Source: Pseudonocardia sp. DSM 110487 (lineage in GTDB: Bacteria > Actinomycetota > Actinomycetes > Mycobacteriales > Pseudonocardiaceae). From it: a stretch of DNA of 64,000 nucleotides. Of the stretch, positions 25,558 through 34,551 are shown piece after piece. Made by a program: the position numbers and the translations under genes. The stretch covers positions 5,952,001 through 6,016,000 of the forward strand of contig NZ_CP080521.1 of the NCBI RefSeq assembly GCF_019468565.1, given 5' to 3'. The notes beneath the pieces are model-generated. The model did not search any database and was not told where the DNA came from. It saw only the letters and a list, made by a program, of their open reading frames with translations. Each line of letters opens with the position of its first letter. Within the stretch, counting starts at the first letter, position 1.

Positions 25558-26661
25558 CTAGTGCGTCAAATCCACCGTGCCCACCACGGCGGCCAGCCGC
25601 TCGCAAGTGGTGGTGAGCTCCACCGCCGCGTGGGTGTCGGCGGCCTCCTGCACCGACTCCATGATCTCCAGGACGTGCAGGCCGAGCTCGTCGCCCGCCC
25701 GGTGCGGCCGGTCCTCCGCGATCGCGAGCGCCATGTCGGCCAGTCCGTAGCCACGGCCGGAGTCGACGTACCCCGCCGTGGCACCGATGTCCACCCAGCC
25801 GTCGTCGACCGCGGTGGCGGAATACAGCTCGACGGGGCCCGCGAAGTTGTTCGGGTCGGGCACCGACAGCGAGCCGCCGGTGCCGTACACCTCGATGCGG
25901 GGCAGCCGGGCCGCCCAGATGTCGAAGCTCATGATCAGCGTGGACACGGCGCCGGAGGTGTGCTCGAGGATCCCGGTGATCGTGGAGTCGACGGCAACGT
26001 CGAAGGAGGTGCCGGCCTTCGGGCCCGAGCCGATCGTCCGCGTGGCGGACGGGCGCGTCGACGCACCCACCACCCGCGCCACCGGGCCCAGCAGGTGCAC
26101 CAGCGACGTCAGGTAGTACGGCCCCATGTCCAGCAGCGGACCGCCGCCGGGCTGGTAGTAGAACTCCGGGTCCGGGTGCCAGCGCTCGTGGCCAGGCGTG
26201 GTCATGAACGCGGTGGCCGAGTGCGGGGTGCCGATCCGGCCGGCGTCGACGGCGGCGCGCGCGGTCTGCACGCCGGTGCCGAGCACCGTGTCCGGCGCGC
26301 AGCCCACCCGCAGGCCGGCCCCGGCGGCCGCCTTGACGACCTCGCTGCCCTCCGCCACCGACGTGGCGAGCGGCTTCTCCACGTAGACGTGCTTGCCCGC
26401 GGCGAGCGCCGCCAGCGCGACGTCTGCGTGCGAGGACGGCAGCGTGAGCACGAGGACGGCGTCGACGTCGTCGGCCGCGAGCAGGTCCGGGAGGTCGAGC
26501 ACCCGGGCCCCCTCGTGCTGCGCGGCGAGCGCAGCGGCCCGCTCCTGCTGCAGGTCGGAGACGGCGGTGACCCGCAGCTGCGGCAGCCGCGCCAGGCAGG
26601 CGGAGTACTGGCCGGAGATGTTGCCGGCGCCGATGACACCGACCCTCAGCGGCTGGCCCAC
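25558..26661 (-). CDS. Gfo/Idh/MocA family oxidoreductase
   Basis: A 367-residue NAD(P)-dependent sugar dehydrogenase-like protein: Rossmann motif VGVIGAGNISGQYSACLARL, the family signature EKPLAT near residue 100, and the C-terminal alpha/beta domain with GGGPLLDMGPYY. Such enzymes oxidise or epimerise sugars and inositols. GTG 26661 is chosen because GAGGG precedes it; it overlaps the ThuA gene end by 16 bases. Last gene of the LacI-regulated sugar operon. Confidence 0.87.
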   Translation of the reverse strand: MGQPLRVGVIGAGNISGQYSACLARLPQLRVTAVSDLQQERAAALAAQHEGARVLDLPDLLAADDVDAVLVLTLPSSHADVALAALAAGKHVYVEKPLATSVAEGSEVVKAAAGAGLRVGCAPDTVLGTGVQTARAAVDAGRIGTPHSATAFMTTPGHERWHPDPEFYYQPGGGPLLDMGPYYLTSLVHLLGPVARVVGASTRPSATRTIGSGPKAGTSFDVAVDSTITGILEHTSGAVSTLIMSFDIWAARLPRIEVYGTGGSLSVPDPNNFAGPVELYSATAVDDGWVDIGATAGYVDSGRGYGLADMALAIAEDRPHRAGDELGLHVLEIMESVQEAADTHAAVELTTTCERLAAVVGTVDLTH

Positions 26662-27335
26662 AACATCCCTCGCTCGATGATCGTGGTGACGTTCTGGTTC
26701 CGGACCACGTTCATGTCGTGCCCCGGCGTGCAGACGAACACCCGGCCCTTGCCCCAGTCCCGCGTCCAGATGGCGGGCGACGTGATCGGCCGGTGCCACG
26801 GCTCCCACTCGTGCTTGCCCACGGTGGTGGTGGCGAGAACGGTGTTGTACTCGTCCGACAGCACCCAGTACTGCTCGGTGACGAGGTCGAAATCGGCGAT
26901 CCCCTCCATGATCGGGTGGTTGGGCGCGGTGATCTCCACCCGGTACGGGATGAAGTAGTCCGACTGCTCGCCGGTGCGCTCCTCGGCCGCCTTGGGCGGG
27001 TGGCAGGCGAACTGCCCGCCGATCAGCTGCAGGTAGTCGCTGGAGTTCCGGTAGGAGTCGGCGATCCCGCCGTGCCAACCTGCGATCCCGGTGCCGCTCT
27101 CGACGGCGCGCGTCAGCCCGGCGAGCTCGTCCTTCTCGATGGTGCTCATCGTCATGCACTGCACGATCAGGTCGACGCCTGCCATGTAGTCGGACTCTGC
27201 GTAGACCTTCGGCGAGTCCTCGACCCGCACCGAGAACCCGTTGGCCTCGAGGTGCGGGATGAAGTGGTCGGTAGCCTCGACCGGGTGGTGCCCTTCCCAG
27301 CCGCCGCGCACCACCAGTGCCTGCCGTTCGCTCAC
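26646..27335 (-). CDS. ThuA-like domain protein
   Basis: A 229-residue protein of the trehalose-utilisation (ThuA) family, a glutamine-amidotransferase-like fold: VVRGGWEGHHPVEATDHFIPHLE at the start, GIAGWHGGIADSYRN and YWVLSDEYNTVLA later. In rhizobia ThuAB converts disaccharides to 3-keto derivatives together with a Gfo/Idh partner (ThuB). The adjacent overlapping Gfo/Idh gene gives the same pairing here, so 3-keto-sugar metabolism is plausible. Confidence 0.83.
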   Translation of the reverse strand: MSERQALVVRGGWEGHHPVEATDHFIPHLEANGFSVRVEDSPKVYAESDYMAGVDLIVQCMTMSTIEKDELAGLTRAVESGTGIAGWHGGIADSYRNSSDYLQLIGGQFACHPPKAAEERTGEQSDYFIPYRVEITAPNHPIMEGIADFDLVTEQYWVLSDEYNTVLATTTVGKHEWEPWHRPITSPAIWTRDWGKGRVFVCTPGHDMNVVRNQNVTTIIERGMLWASR

Positions 27336-27345
27336 GTATGTCCTT

Positions 27346-28257
27346 TCACTTGGAGAAGCCTGCGGTCATGCCGGCCAACAGGTGCCGCCGACCGACCACG
27401 TACAGCGCGAGGATCGGCAGCGTCGCGAGCACCACGGACGCGAGCACGGCGGGGACATTGATCCCGTACTCGCCCTGGAACGCCCACAAGGCGAGCGGGA
27501 GCAACCGCATCTCCTGGCTCTGGGTGAGTACCAGCGGCAGCAGGAACGAGTTCCACACCTGCAGTCCCTGGTAGATCGACACCGTGATGAGCGCGGGCTG
27601 GGTCAGCGGGAACGCCAGCCGCCACATCGTGGCCCACTCGCTCGCCCCGTCCATCCGCATCGACTCGAACAGCTCGTTCGGCACGTCACGGATGAAGTTG
27701 GCCAGAATCAGGACCGACAGCGGGATGGCGAACGCGATCGAGGGCAGGATCAACGCGAGGTGGCTGTCGTAGAGGCTCAGCCGGATGATGATCAGATAGA
27801 CCGGGATGATCACCGCCTGCAGCGGGAGAGCCAGCCCCATCAGGAAGATCGTGTTGCTGAACCGCAGGAACGGGCTGCGTCCGCCGCGGACGATCGCGAA
27901 CGCGGCCATGAACGACACCAGCACCGCGGGTACCGTCGCGCCGATCGTCACGATCACCGAGTTCGTGAAGTACCTCAGGAAGTCGGCCTCGAGCACCGCC
28001 TGGTAGTTCTCGAGGGTCGGCTCCGCGGGCAACATCGGGTTGCTCGTGTAGTAGGCCGACTGCGGCTTGAAGCTGGTGATGACGACCCAGTAGATCGGGA
28101 TGATGATGATCGCGAGCCACACGTAGCCCGCGACACCCCCGAGGTAGTTGGGCCGCTGTGCGGTTGCGGGGCGCCGTCGCGGCGCCTGTGTCCGCCCCGG
28201 ACGCGGCACGGATTCCTCCGGACGCGCGCCGGCGGTGGTGCTGGTCGGCGTGGCCAC
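27346..28257 (-). CDS. Sugar ABC permease, MalG type
   Basis: A 303-residue permease with a Pro/Arg-rich cytoplasmic N-terminus (about 1-35), six helices and the EAA loop ESMRMDGASEWATMWRLAFPLTQP. GTG start 28257. It pairs with the MalF-type gene one base upstream. Part of a CUT1-type importer with no ATPase gene in the operon; such systems commonly share an MsiK-type ATPase in actinomycetes. Confidence 0.88.
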   Translation of the reverse strand: MATPTSTTAGARPEESVPRPGRTQAPRRRPATAQRPNYLGGVAGYVWLAIIIIPIYWVVITSFKPQSAYYTSNPMLPAEPTLENYQAVLEADFLRYFTNSVIVTIGATVPAVLVSFMAAFAIVRGGRSPFLRFSNTIFLMGLALPLQAVIIPVYLIIIRLSLYDSHLALILPSIAFAIPLSVLILANFIRDVPNELFESMRMDGASEWATMWRLAFPLTQPALITVSIYQGLQVWNSFLLPLVLTQSQEMRLLPLALWAFQGEYGINVPAVLASVVLATLPILALYVVGRRHLLAGMTAGFSK

Positions 28258-28258
28258 G

Positions 28259-29152
28259 TCAGGCTCCTTCCAGCCGGCTCTCGGAGGCGTCCTTACCGCC
28301 GAGACGCTGGACGCCCATCGCGAGCAGCACCGCGACGACGACGATGATCAGCGCGATCACGCTCGCCGGTCCCATCATGTTGCCCCGGAACCCGCGCAGG
28401 TACATGTCGAGCGCCAACACCCGGGTGGCGTCGCTCGGGCCGCCGAGGGTGAGCACGAAGATCAGGTCGAACAACGTCATCGAGCCGGCCACGATCATCG
28501 TCGACGACGTGATCATCGTGTACTTCAGCTGCGGCAGCGTGATCGAGAAGAACTGACGTATGCGCCCCGCGCCGTCGATCCGGGAGGCCTCGTACAGCGA
28601 CGCGGGGATCTGGCGCACCGCGCCCTGGTAGATCAGCGAGTGGAAGGGGATGAACTGCCAGGACACGACGAAGACCACGGTCGCGATCGCGAGCACGGGA
28701 TCGCCCAGCCAGTTCTGCACCAGGAACGGGATCCCCAGCGAGGCGCCGAGACCGAAGTTGGGATCCAGCAGCGCTTTGTAGGTGATGGCGATCGCCGCCG
28801 AGCTCAGCAGCAGCGGGGTGAAGAACAGCACCGCGAGCACGGCACGGTAGCGGTGCTGGCCCGAGATGAACACCCCGACGAGGATGCTCAGCGGGGTCTG
28901 CACCAGCCAGGACAGCGCCATGATCAGGAACGTGACGCCGAGCGAGTGCACCAGGCCGGGGTCGGAGAGCACCGCGGCCCAGTTCTCGAAACCGATCGGC
29001 GTGATCTCGCCGATGCCATTCCAGCTGGTGAAGCTCAGCAGGAGCACCCCGACCAGCGGGACGAGCCCGAACGCCGTGAAGAACACCAACGCCGGTAGCA
29101 CGAGCCACGTGAGCGACCCGTGCTGCCGCGCACTGACCGAACCGCCGGTCAC
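28259..29152 (-). CDS. Sugar ABC permease, MalF type
   Basis: A 297-residue permease, six helices, EAA loop YEASRIDGAGRIRQFFSITLPQL. GTG 29152 overlaps the substrate-binding gene stop (GTGA) and is preferred over the longer ORF, which has non-family sequence upstream. It forms the channel with the MalG-type partner. Confidence 0.87.
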   Translation of the reverse strand: MTGGSVSARQHGSLTWLVLPALVFFTAFGLVPLVGVLLLSFTSWNGIGEITPIGFENWAAVLSDPGLVHSLGVTFLIMALSWLVQTPLSILVGVFISGQHRYRAVLAVLFFTPLLLSSAAIAITYKALLDPNFGLGASLGIPFLVQNWLGDPVLAIATVVFVVSWQFIPFHSLIYQGAVRQIPASLYEASRIDGAGRIRQFFSITLPQLKYTMITSSTMIVAGSMTLFDLIFVLTLGGPSDATRVLALDMYLRGFRGNMMGPASVIALIIVVVAVLLAMGVQRLGGKDASESRLEGA

Positions 29153-30471
29153 GACGAGGGGACCGCATTCATGTTCGCCGCGAACTGCTCCGGGGTGATC
29201 GACAGCGAGAACAGCTGCTCGATGTTCCTGAGCATCTCGTCCGCGGGGCCCGGCAGCAGCGCCTGGTCCCATGAGTGCACCCACGACGACGCCTGGGTTG
29301 CCGAGTCGTAGACGAACTGCTGGAAGGGGGCGTCGGGCCCGGAGAACTTGCTGTCGACCCCGTTGACGATCGGCACAGCGCCGCTGGCCACCCACCCGTC
29401 GATGTCCGCGTCGGTCAGCAGCCCGGACTTGAAGTACTCGCGCGCGATCGCCTTCTGCTCCTCGCTCGCCTGGGAGGACAGTGCCAGGAACGACGCCGGG
29501 TTGCCGACGCCGGTGCTCGGGTCACCCGCGCCGCCCTCGATCGCCGGGAACGGGATCCAGCCGAGCTTGCCGCTCGGCACGAAGTCGCCGCCCTCCTCCT
29601 TCATCGAGCCGTAGGTCCACGCGCCGTGCAGCATCATCGCGGCCCGGCCCTGGTGGAGCAGCGCCTGGTCGGCGTTGGCATCGGCGGCGATCGACTGGAA
29701 GCCGTTGACGAACCCGTTCGCCCGGACGAGGTCCTGCACCTTCGTCAGGCCCGCGATCGCGGCCGGGTGCGACCAGGCGTTCGGCTCGCCCGCGGCGATG
29801 GCATCGAAGACCTCAGGCCCGCCCTGGCGGTCGAACAGGAACTCCAGCCACATCATGTTGGTCCAGCGCGACTGCCCTGCGAGCGAGAACGGCGCGATCC
29901 CGGCGTTGTTGAACACCGGCACGAGCGCCATCAGCTCGCTCCACGTGGTGGGCGGCTGCGCACCGACCTGCTCGAACAGCTGCCTGTTGTAGAACATGAC
30001 GATCGGCGACACCTGCTCGCACGGCACCGCGTAGATCTTCCCGTCGATGGTGGCCGCGCCGAAGGACGTCTCGAAGCGCTTCGACTTGACGTCGGGGTTC
30101 TGGGCGAACCAGTCGGTGAGGTCGTCCACCTGGCCGTTGCGCACGTAGTCGCGCAGGCCGCCGCCGCCCCACGTCCAGATGATCGTGGGCGCCTGGTTCG
30201 CGCCGACGGCCGTGCGGATGCGCGTCTTGTACGCGTCGTTCTCGAAGAACGTGGCCGCAAGCTGCCCGTCGGGGTGCGCGGCGTTGAAGGCGTCGACCGA
30301 CGCCTTGCGGAGACCTTCCTGGGGCGCGCCGGTGAGGTACCAGATGCTGGCCTCACCGGCGCGGGCCTGGCCGGGGCCGGACGTCCCGCAGGCGGCCAGC
30401 GCGCTCGCACCGATCGGTGCGGCCATCGCCAGTGCCAGGAACGACCGTCGGGAAACCCGCTTCTGATCCAC
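29149..30471 (-). CDS. Sugar-binding lipoprotein (family 1 SBP), Tat-type signal
   Basis: A 440-residue extracellular solute-binding protein. The N-terminus carries a twin-arginine motif (SRRSFLALA) and a lipobox (ALAACG, Cys 28), so it is probably Tat-exported and lipidated. The mature part has the SBP_bac_1 pattern, including GKIYAVPCEQV and MLHGAWTYGSM. GTG 30471 has GGAG six bases upstream. First gene of the importer operon; a palindromic operator lies about 75 bases upstream. Confidence 0.88.
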   Translation of the reverse strand: MDQKRVSRRSFLALAMAAPIGASALAACGTSGPGQARAGEASIWYLTGAPQEGLRKASVDAFNAAHPDGQLAATFFENDAYKTRIRTAVGANQAPTIIWTWGGGGLRDYVRNGQVDDLTDWFAQNPDVKSKRFETSFGAATIDGKIYAVPCEQVSPIVMFYNRQLFEQVGAQPPTTWSELMALVPVFNNAGIAPFSLAGQSRWTNMMWLEFLFDRQGGPEVFDAIAAGEPNAWSHPAAIAGLTKVQDLVRANGFVNGFQSIAADANADQALLHQGRAAMMLHGAWTYGSMKEEGGDFVPSGKLGWIPFPAIEGGAGDPSTGVGNPASFLALSSQASEEQKAIAREYFKSGLLTDADIDGWVASGAVPIVNGVDSKFSGPDAPFQQFVYDSATQASSWVHSWDQALLPGPADEMLRNIEQLFSLSITPEQFAANMNAVPSS

Positions 30472-30545
30472 GTCGATCTCCGTTGCGCCAGGCCGCACCG
30501 GTGCGGCCGCTCGATCCGGACGGATGAGCTGCCGTGCGACAGCTC

Positions 30546-30557
30546 CGAAAACTTTCG
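30546..30557. promoter_or_regulatory. LacI operator copy 1
   Basis: Near-perfect dyad CGAAAACTTTCG, an A/T-rich core unusual in this GC-rich DNA, about 75 bases before the sugar-binding gene start. Confidence 0.6.
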
Positions 30558-30634
30558 AAACAACAACGCGTGAGCCGCACCATAATGAGCCCCCGTTCGG
30601 GGCGTCAAGGCCTGTATTCCAGGATGTTATCGAC

Positions 30635-30646
30635 CGAAAATTTTCG
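30635..30646. promoter_or_regulatory. LacI operator copy 2
   Basis: Perfect 12-base palindrome CGAAAATTTTCG in the same divergent intergenic region, 89 bases centre to centre from copy 1 and about 90 bases before the LacI gene start. The LacI-type consensus with central CG elsewhere differs, so binding by the neighbour is inferred. Confidence 0.65.
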
Positions 30647-30734
30647 ATCCGAGGGTTCCCCGAACGCCCCCGCTGGCCGTACCGTGCGTGCATCAGGCAC
30701 CGAGGCCGGAGGAGGCTCCCTGACCGGACCGCGT

Positions 30735-31772
30735 GTGTCTGCCGGCGGGCGGCAGACCGAACGAACCACGCTCGCGCAGATCGCCGCGTCGGCCGGCGTG
30801 TCGGTGGCCACCGTGTCCAAGGTCGTCAACGGCCGCCATGACGTCGCGGAGGACACCCGCGCGCTCGTCGAGGAGCTGCTGCGCGCGCACGCGTACGTGC
30901 CGCCGTCGGCCCGCCGGCCGGCGGGCGCGGACGCGACGGTCGAGCTGATCGTCCACGGCGGGTTCGGCGCCTACGCGATGGAGGTGATCCAGGGGGTCGT
31001 GCACGCGGGCGCGGAGGTGGGCGCGTCGATCGTGATCGGCCAGGTGGACGACGAGCATCTCCCCGCCGGAACGCCGCAGGGGTGGGCACGCCGCCTCGCC
31101 ACGAGCGGGCGGGCCGGGGTCGTCATCGTGACCGGGGCCCTCACCAGCGCCCACATCGACGCCCTTGCGGTCACCGGCCTGCCACTCGTCGTCCTGGACC
31201 CCATGAGCCTCCCCCGGGTCGAGGTCACCAGTGTCGGCTCCACGAACTTCGCGGGCGGGCTGGCCGCCACCCAGCACCTGCTCGGTCTCGGGCACCGGCG
31301 CATCGGCTACGTCGGCGGGCCACCTGGCTCGGGCTGCAACCAGGCCCGCCTGCACGGGTACCGCGCCGCGCTGGAGAGCGCCGGGATCGCCACCGACCCC
31401 GACCTGGTCCACAACGCGCACTTCCACTACGAGGTGGGGCTGCACGCCGGTCTGCGCCTGCTGGACCTCCCGCATCGGCCCACCGCCGTCGTCGGCGGAA
31501 GCGACACCATCGCGCTGGGGATCATCGAGGCCGCCCGACTGCGCGGCCTGCGGATCCCGCAGGACCTCTCGGTCACCGGCTTCGACGACACCGAGCTCGC
31601 CCGCATGGCCTCTCCCCCGCTCACCGTCATCCGCCAGCCGCTGCGGGAGATGGGCCGCGTCGCGGTCAAGACCGTGATGCGGATGGCGGCAGGCGAGTCG
31701 CTCGACTCGCACCACGTCGAGCTGGCGACCGAGCTGGTCGTCCGCAGCACCACCGCACCGCCGGAGAACTGA
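30735..31772 (+). CDS. LacI family transcriptional regulator
   Basis: A 345-residue LacI/GalR repressor: HTH with TTLAQIAASAGVSVATVSKVVNG (about 9-31), then a periplasmic-binding-like effector domain ending ATELVVRST. GTG 30735 gives the typical N-terminus; a strong GGAGGAG (30710-30716) sits before a CTG at 30720, so a slightly longer form is possible. Divergent from the sugar ABC-ThuA-Gfo operon and flanked by two A/T-rich palindromes, so it most likely represses that operon until its sugar binds. Confidence 0.88.
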   Translation: MSAGGRQTERTTLAQIAASAGVSVATVSKVVNGRHDVAEDTRALVEELLRAHAYVPPSARRPAGADATVELIVHGGFGAYAMEVIQGVVHAGAEVGASIVIGQVDDEHLPAGTPQGWARRLATSGRAGVVIVTGALTSAHIDALAVTGLPLVVLDPMSLPRVEVTSVGSTNFAGGLAATQHLLGLGHRRIGYVGGPPGSGCNQARLHGYRAALESAGIATDPDLVHNAHFHYEVGLHAGLRLLDLPHRPTAVVGGSDTIALGIIEAARLRGLRIPQDLSVTGFDDTELARMASPPLTVIRQPLREMGRVAVKTVMRMAAGESLDSHHVELATELVVRSTTAPPEN

Positions 31773-31780
31773 ATCCGGCG

Positions 31781-32449
31781 TCACCGCCGCCGATGGCCGG
31801 CGGCCTCGATCCGGAGCATCTGGATTCCGCCCCGCTGGAAGCGGTAGGGCACGTCCCGAAGCTGTGAGTTGTGGCCGAGCGCCCGGAGCTCGGCACGCAG
31901 GGCGTCGAGGAATCCCACCGGCTCCCCGGTTCCCTGCACGACCACGGGGAAGATCCGGACCTCGCGACGCGCCACGCGCACGAGTTCGGCGAGGGCCCGG
32001 CGATGCCAGTGCTCGTCCAACCGGTCGGCCCACGTGAACAGCAGGTGCGAGCACAGCACCAGATCGACGCTCCCGGAGGACAGCGGCAGGTGGGGTAGGG
32101 CGCCCGCGACGTACCGCTCGGGGCGGCCTTTCAGGTCGGCGAGGAAGAGCTCGGCCGCCGCCCTCCGCATGTCCGCACGCCGGCCGGGAGTGCCGTACCA
32201 GCCCCATTCGAACCGGTCCGCGTTCCGGTCGATCATCCGATCGCCCTCGTGGAGAGCCATCCGCACCCGCACGGCGAGTTCCTCGCGACCCATCGCGTAG
32301 GCGGGGTCGACGGCGAGGATCCGGCCATCGGTCTCGGCCGCGAAGCTGGACCCGCCCGCACAGCAGTCCAGCACCGAGCCGGTGAGATCGTCGGGGGCGA
32401 GGTCGAACATCGCGCGGTACTCCGCGCCCGACCGGGAGGTGACGAGCAC
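31781..32449 (-). CDS. Class I SAM-dependent methyltransferase-like protein
   Basis: A 222-residue protein with a Rossmann-like SAM motif I (VLDCCAGGSSFAAE, Asp/Gly-rich), motif II ILAVDP, and the later stretch GSVDLVLCSHLLFTW. GTG start 32449; a nearby ATG at 32460 is out of frame. Substrate unknown. It converges on the LacI gene and lies downstream of a strong hairpin ending the TctCBA operon, so it probably has its own promoter there. Confidence 0.7.
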   Translation of the reverse strand: MLVTSRSGAEYRAMFDLAPDDLTGSVLDCCAGGSSFAAETDGRILAVDPAYAMGREELAVRVRMALHEGDRMIDRNADRFEWGWYGTPGRRADMRRAAAELFLADLKGRPERYVAGALPHLPLSSGSVDLVLCSHLLFTWADRLDEHWHRRALAELVRVARREVRIFPVVVQGTGEPVGFLDALRAELRALGHNSQLRDVPYRFQRGGIQMLRIEAAGHRRR

Positions 32450-32469
32450 AGCACAGTCATTGCAGCAAA

Positions 32470-32504
32470 GCCACTTTCACGCAACGAGGTTGCATGAAAG
32501 TGGC
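32470..32504. terminator. Strong hairpin after the TctCBA operon
   Basis: Arms 32470-32485 and 32489-32504 are 16-base inverted copies with one mismatch and a 3-base loop (GAG), starting GCCACTTTCA. Located just past the TctA-like stop codon. An additional TTGC/GCAA pairing extends it. It is unusually A/T-rich compared with the neighbourhood and could be an interspersed element as well as a terminator. Confidence 0.65.
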
Positions 32505-32519
32505 ATTGCCGCAACGGGC

Positions 32520-34043
32520 TCAGACGCCCACTCGCTCCCTCGGCGGCTCGGGTGGGGTCGGCGTGCGGCCCTTCCGCAGCTTCCCCACTAGCGGGAACAG
32601 GAGCAGGGCGGCGATCACCAGGTACACCACGACCGACAGGGGCGTGGAGACCAGCGTGCTGACGTCGCCGTTCGCCAGCTGCAGGGCGCGGCGCAGCTGC
32701 AGCTCCGCGTCCGGTCCGAGGATCACGCCGATGATCGCCGGGAGCACCGGGAGGCCGTAGCGCCGCATGAGGAACCCGACGGCGCCGATCGCGAGCAGCA
32801 CCAGCAGGTCGACGGGCTGACCGCTCACCGCGTAGGCGCCGACGCAGGCGAAGAACAGGATCCCCGCATACAGGTACGGGCGGGGCACCCGCAGCAGCTT
32901 CGCCCACACCGGCGCGAGCGGCAGGTTCAGCACCAGCAGCAGCACGAGCCCGATGAACAGGCTGGCGATGAGCGTCCAGACGAGGTCCGGCTCGTTCTCG
33001 AACAGCAGTGGGCCGGGCTGGATGCCGAACTGCTGGAACGCCGCGAGCATGACGGCGGCGATCGCGGTGGTCGGCAGGCCGAGCGTGAGCATCGTGGCCA
33101 TCGTTCCCGCCGACGACGCGCTTGCCGCCGCCTCCGGGCCCGCCACGCCCTCGATCGCGCCCTTGCCGAACTCGTCGCGGCGCTTCGAGAGCCGCCGCTC
33201 CGTCACGTACGCCATGAACGTCGACATCTCCGCGCCGCCGGCCGGGATCGAGCCGAACGTGAACCCGATGAACGGGCCGCGCAGCCACGGCTTCCAGGTG
33301 CGGCGCAGGTCGTCGCGCGAGAGCCACGGCCGCCCGACGGGGATCGGCCGGTCCACGGTGCGCCGCAGGTGGGCGGCTACCCAGAGCGCCTCGCCCACCG
33401 CGAACAGCCCGACCGCCACGATCACGACGTCGATGCCGTCGGCGAGCTGTGGGATGCCGAAGGTCAGGCGCGCCTGGCCGGTGAGCGGGTCGAGCCCTAC
33501 GAGGCCGATCGTCAGGCCGATCGCGAGTGCCGCGTACCCGCGGACCCGGGAGCTGCCGAGCACCCCGGAGACGGCGACGAACGCCAGCACCATGATCGCG
33601 AAGAAGTCGGGGGCACCGATGTTGACGGCGACCGATGCCACCAACGGCGCCAGCAGCACGAGCCCGAGCGCACCCGCGATGCCGCCGATGAAGTGCCCGA
33701 TCGCGGCGGCGGCGAGCGCCTGAGCGCCGCGTCCCGCCCTGGCCATCGGGTTGCCCTCGATCGCCGCCATCACCGACGCGCTCTCGCCGGGGGTGTTGAG
33801 CAGGATCGACGTCGTCGACCCGCCGAACATGGCCCCGAAGTAGATGCCGGCGAAGAGGATGAACGCGCCCGTCGGGTCGAACGCGTACGTGACGGGCAGC
33901 AGCAGCGCCACCGCCATCGCCGGCCCGATGCCGGGCAGCACGCCGATCGCGGTGCCGAGCAGCACGCCGATCGCCGAGAACAGCAGGTTGGCCGGCGTCA
34001 GTGCGTGGCCGAAACCCTCGAACAGGAGGGTGAGGTTCTCCAT
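32520..34043 (-). CDS. tctA: Tripartite tricarboxylate transporter, large permease (TctA)
   Basis: A 507-residue, 11-12-helix permease of the TctA family with the typical segments GVLPGIGPAMAVALLLP (near 35-51), ILLNTPGESASVM and FGSIPAGGAEMSTFMAY. It imports citrate or other carboxylates using the binding protein TctC. ATG 34043 is preferred; a GTG one codon before is possible. Part of the tctCBA operon, order C-B-A on the minus strand. Confidence 0.9.
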   Translation of the reverse strand: MENLTLLFEGFGHALTPANLLFSAIGVLLGTAIGVLPGIGPAMAVALLLPVTYAFDPTGAFILFAGIYFGAMFGGSTTSILLNTPGESASVMAAIEGNPMARAGRGAQALAAAAIGHFIGGIAGALGLVLLAPLVASVAVNIGAPDFFAIMVLAFVAVSGVLGSSRVRGYAALAIGLTIGLVGLDPLTGQARLTFGIPQLADGIDVVIVAVGLFAVGEALWVAAHLRRTVDRPIPVGRPWLSRDDLRRTWKPWLRGPFIGFTFGSIPAGGAEMSTFMAYVTERRLSKRRDEFGKGAIEGVAGPEAAASASSAGTMATMLTLGLPTTAIAAVMLAAFQQFGIQPGPLLFENEPDLVWTLIASLFIGLVLLLVLNLPLAPVWAKLLRVPRPYLYAGILFFACVGAYAVSGQPVDLLVLLAIGAVGFLMRRYGLPVLPAIIGVILGPDAELQLRRALQLANGDVSTLVSTPLSVVVYLVIAALLLFPLVGKLRKGRTPTPPEPPRERVGV

Positions 34044-34047
34044 CACG

Positions 34048-34551
34048 TCAGATCAGCCCCATGAGCGGTCCGCCGGGCAGGTCCACGCCGAGCAGCGCGT
34101 CGAACACGAGCCACGTCGTCAGCGAGACGCCCGCGGCGATCAGGAGGTCGCGTGGGAACGCACGCGAGCCGAGCGCGTATGTCGCGCCCCAGAACAGCAC
34201 GGTCCCGGCGATCGGCCAGCCGAGCAGCGGGATCAGCGCCGCGGTCGCGACGATCACGCCGGCGAGCATGAGCACCGTGCGCTTGTCGGCGGGTACCGCG
34301 AGGTCCACATCCTCGCCTGCCTCGGCCTCCCCGTGGCCGCCGCGCAGCACGTCGAGCGTGAGCAGCACGGCGAGCAGCAGGAGCAGGCCACCCAGCAGGA
34401 ACGGCACGGCGTTCGGGCCGAGCGGGTCGGAGGCGTTGCCGGAACGGGGCGCGGTCAGGACGTCGGCGAGCACGAGAACGCCTGCCGCGAACAGCAGGGC
34501 CGACACGCCCAGCTCGGAGCGCTCACGGAGCCACGGAACGAGCGTGTTCAT
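34048..34551 (-). CDS. tctB: Tripartite tricarboxylate transporter, small membrane subunit (TctB)
   Basis: A 167-residue four-helix protein of the TctB family, small and poorly conserved as usual, with an acidic loop around residues 75-87. Its ATG overlaps the binding-protein stop codon and its stop lies 2-4 bases before TctA. It stabilises the large permease. Confidence 0.85.
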   Translation of the reverse strand: MNTLVPWLRERSELGVSALLFAAGVLVLADVLTAPRSGNASDPLGPNAVPFLLGGLLLLLAVLLTLDVLRGGHGEAEAGEDVDLAVPADKRTVLMLAGVIVATAALIPLLGWPIAGTVLFWGATYALGSRAFPRDLLIAAGVSLTTWLVFDALLGVDLPGGPLMGLI

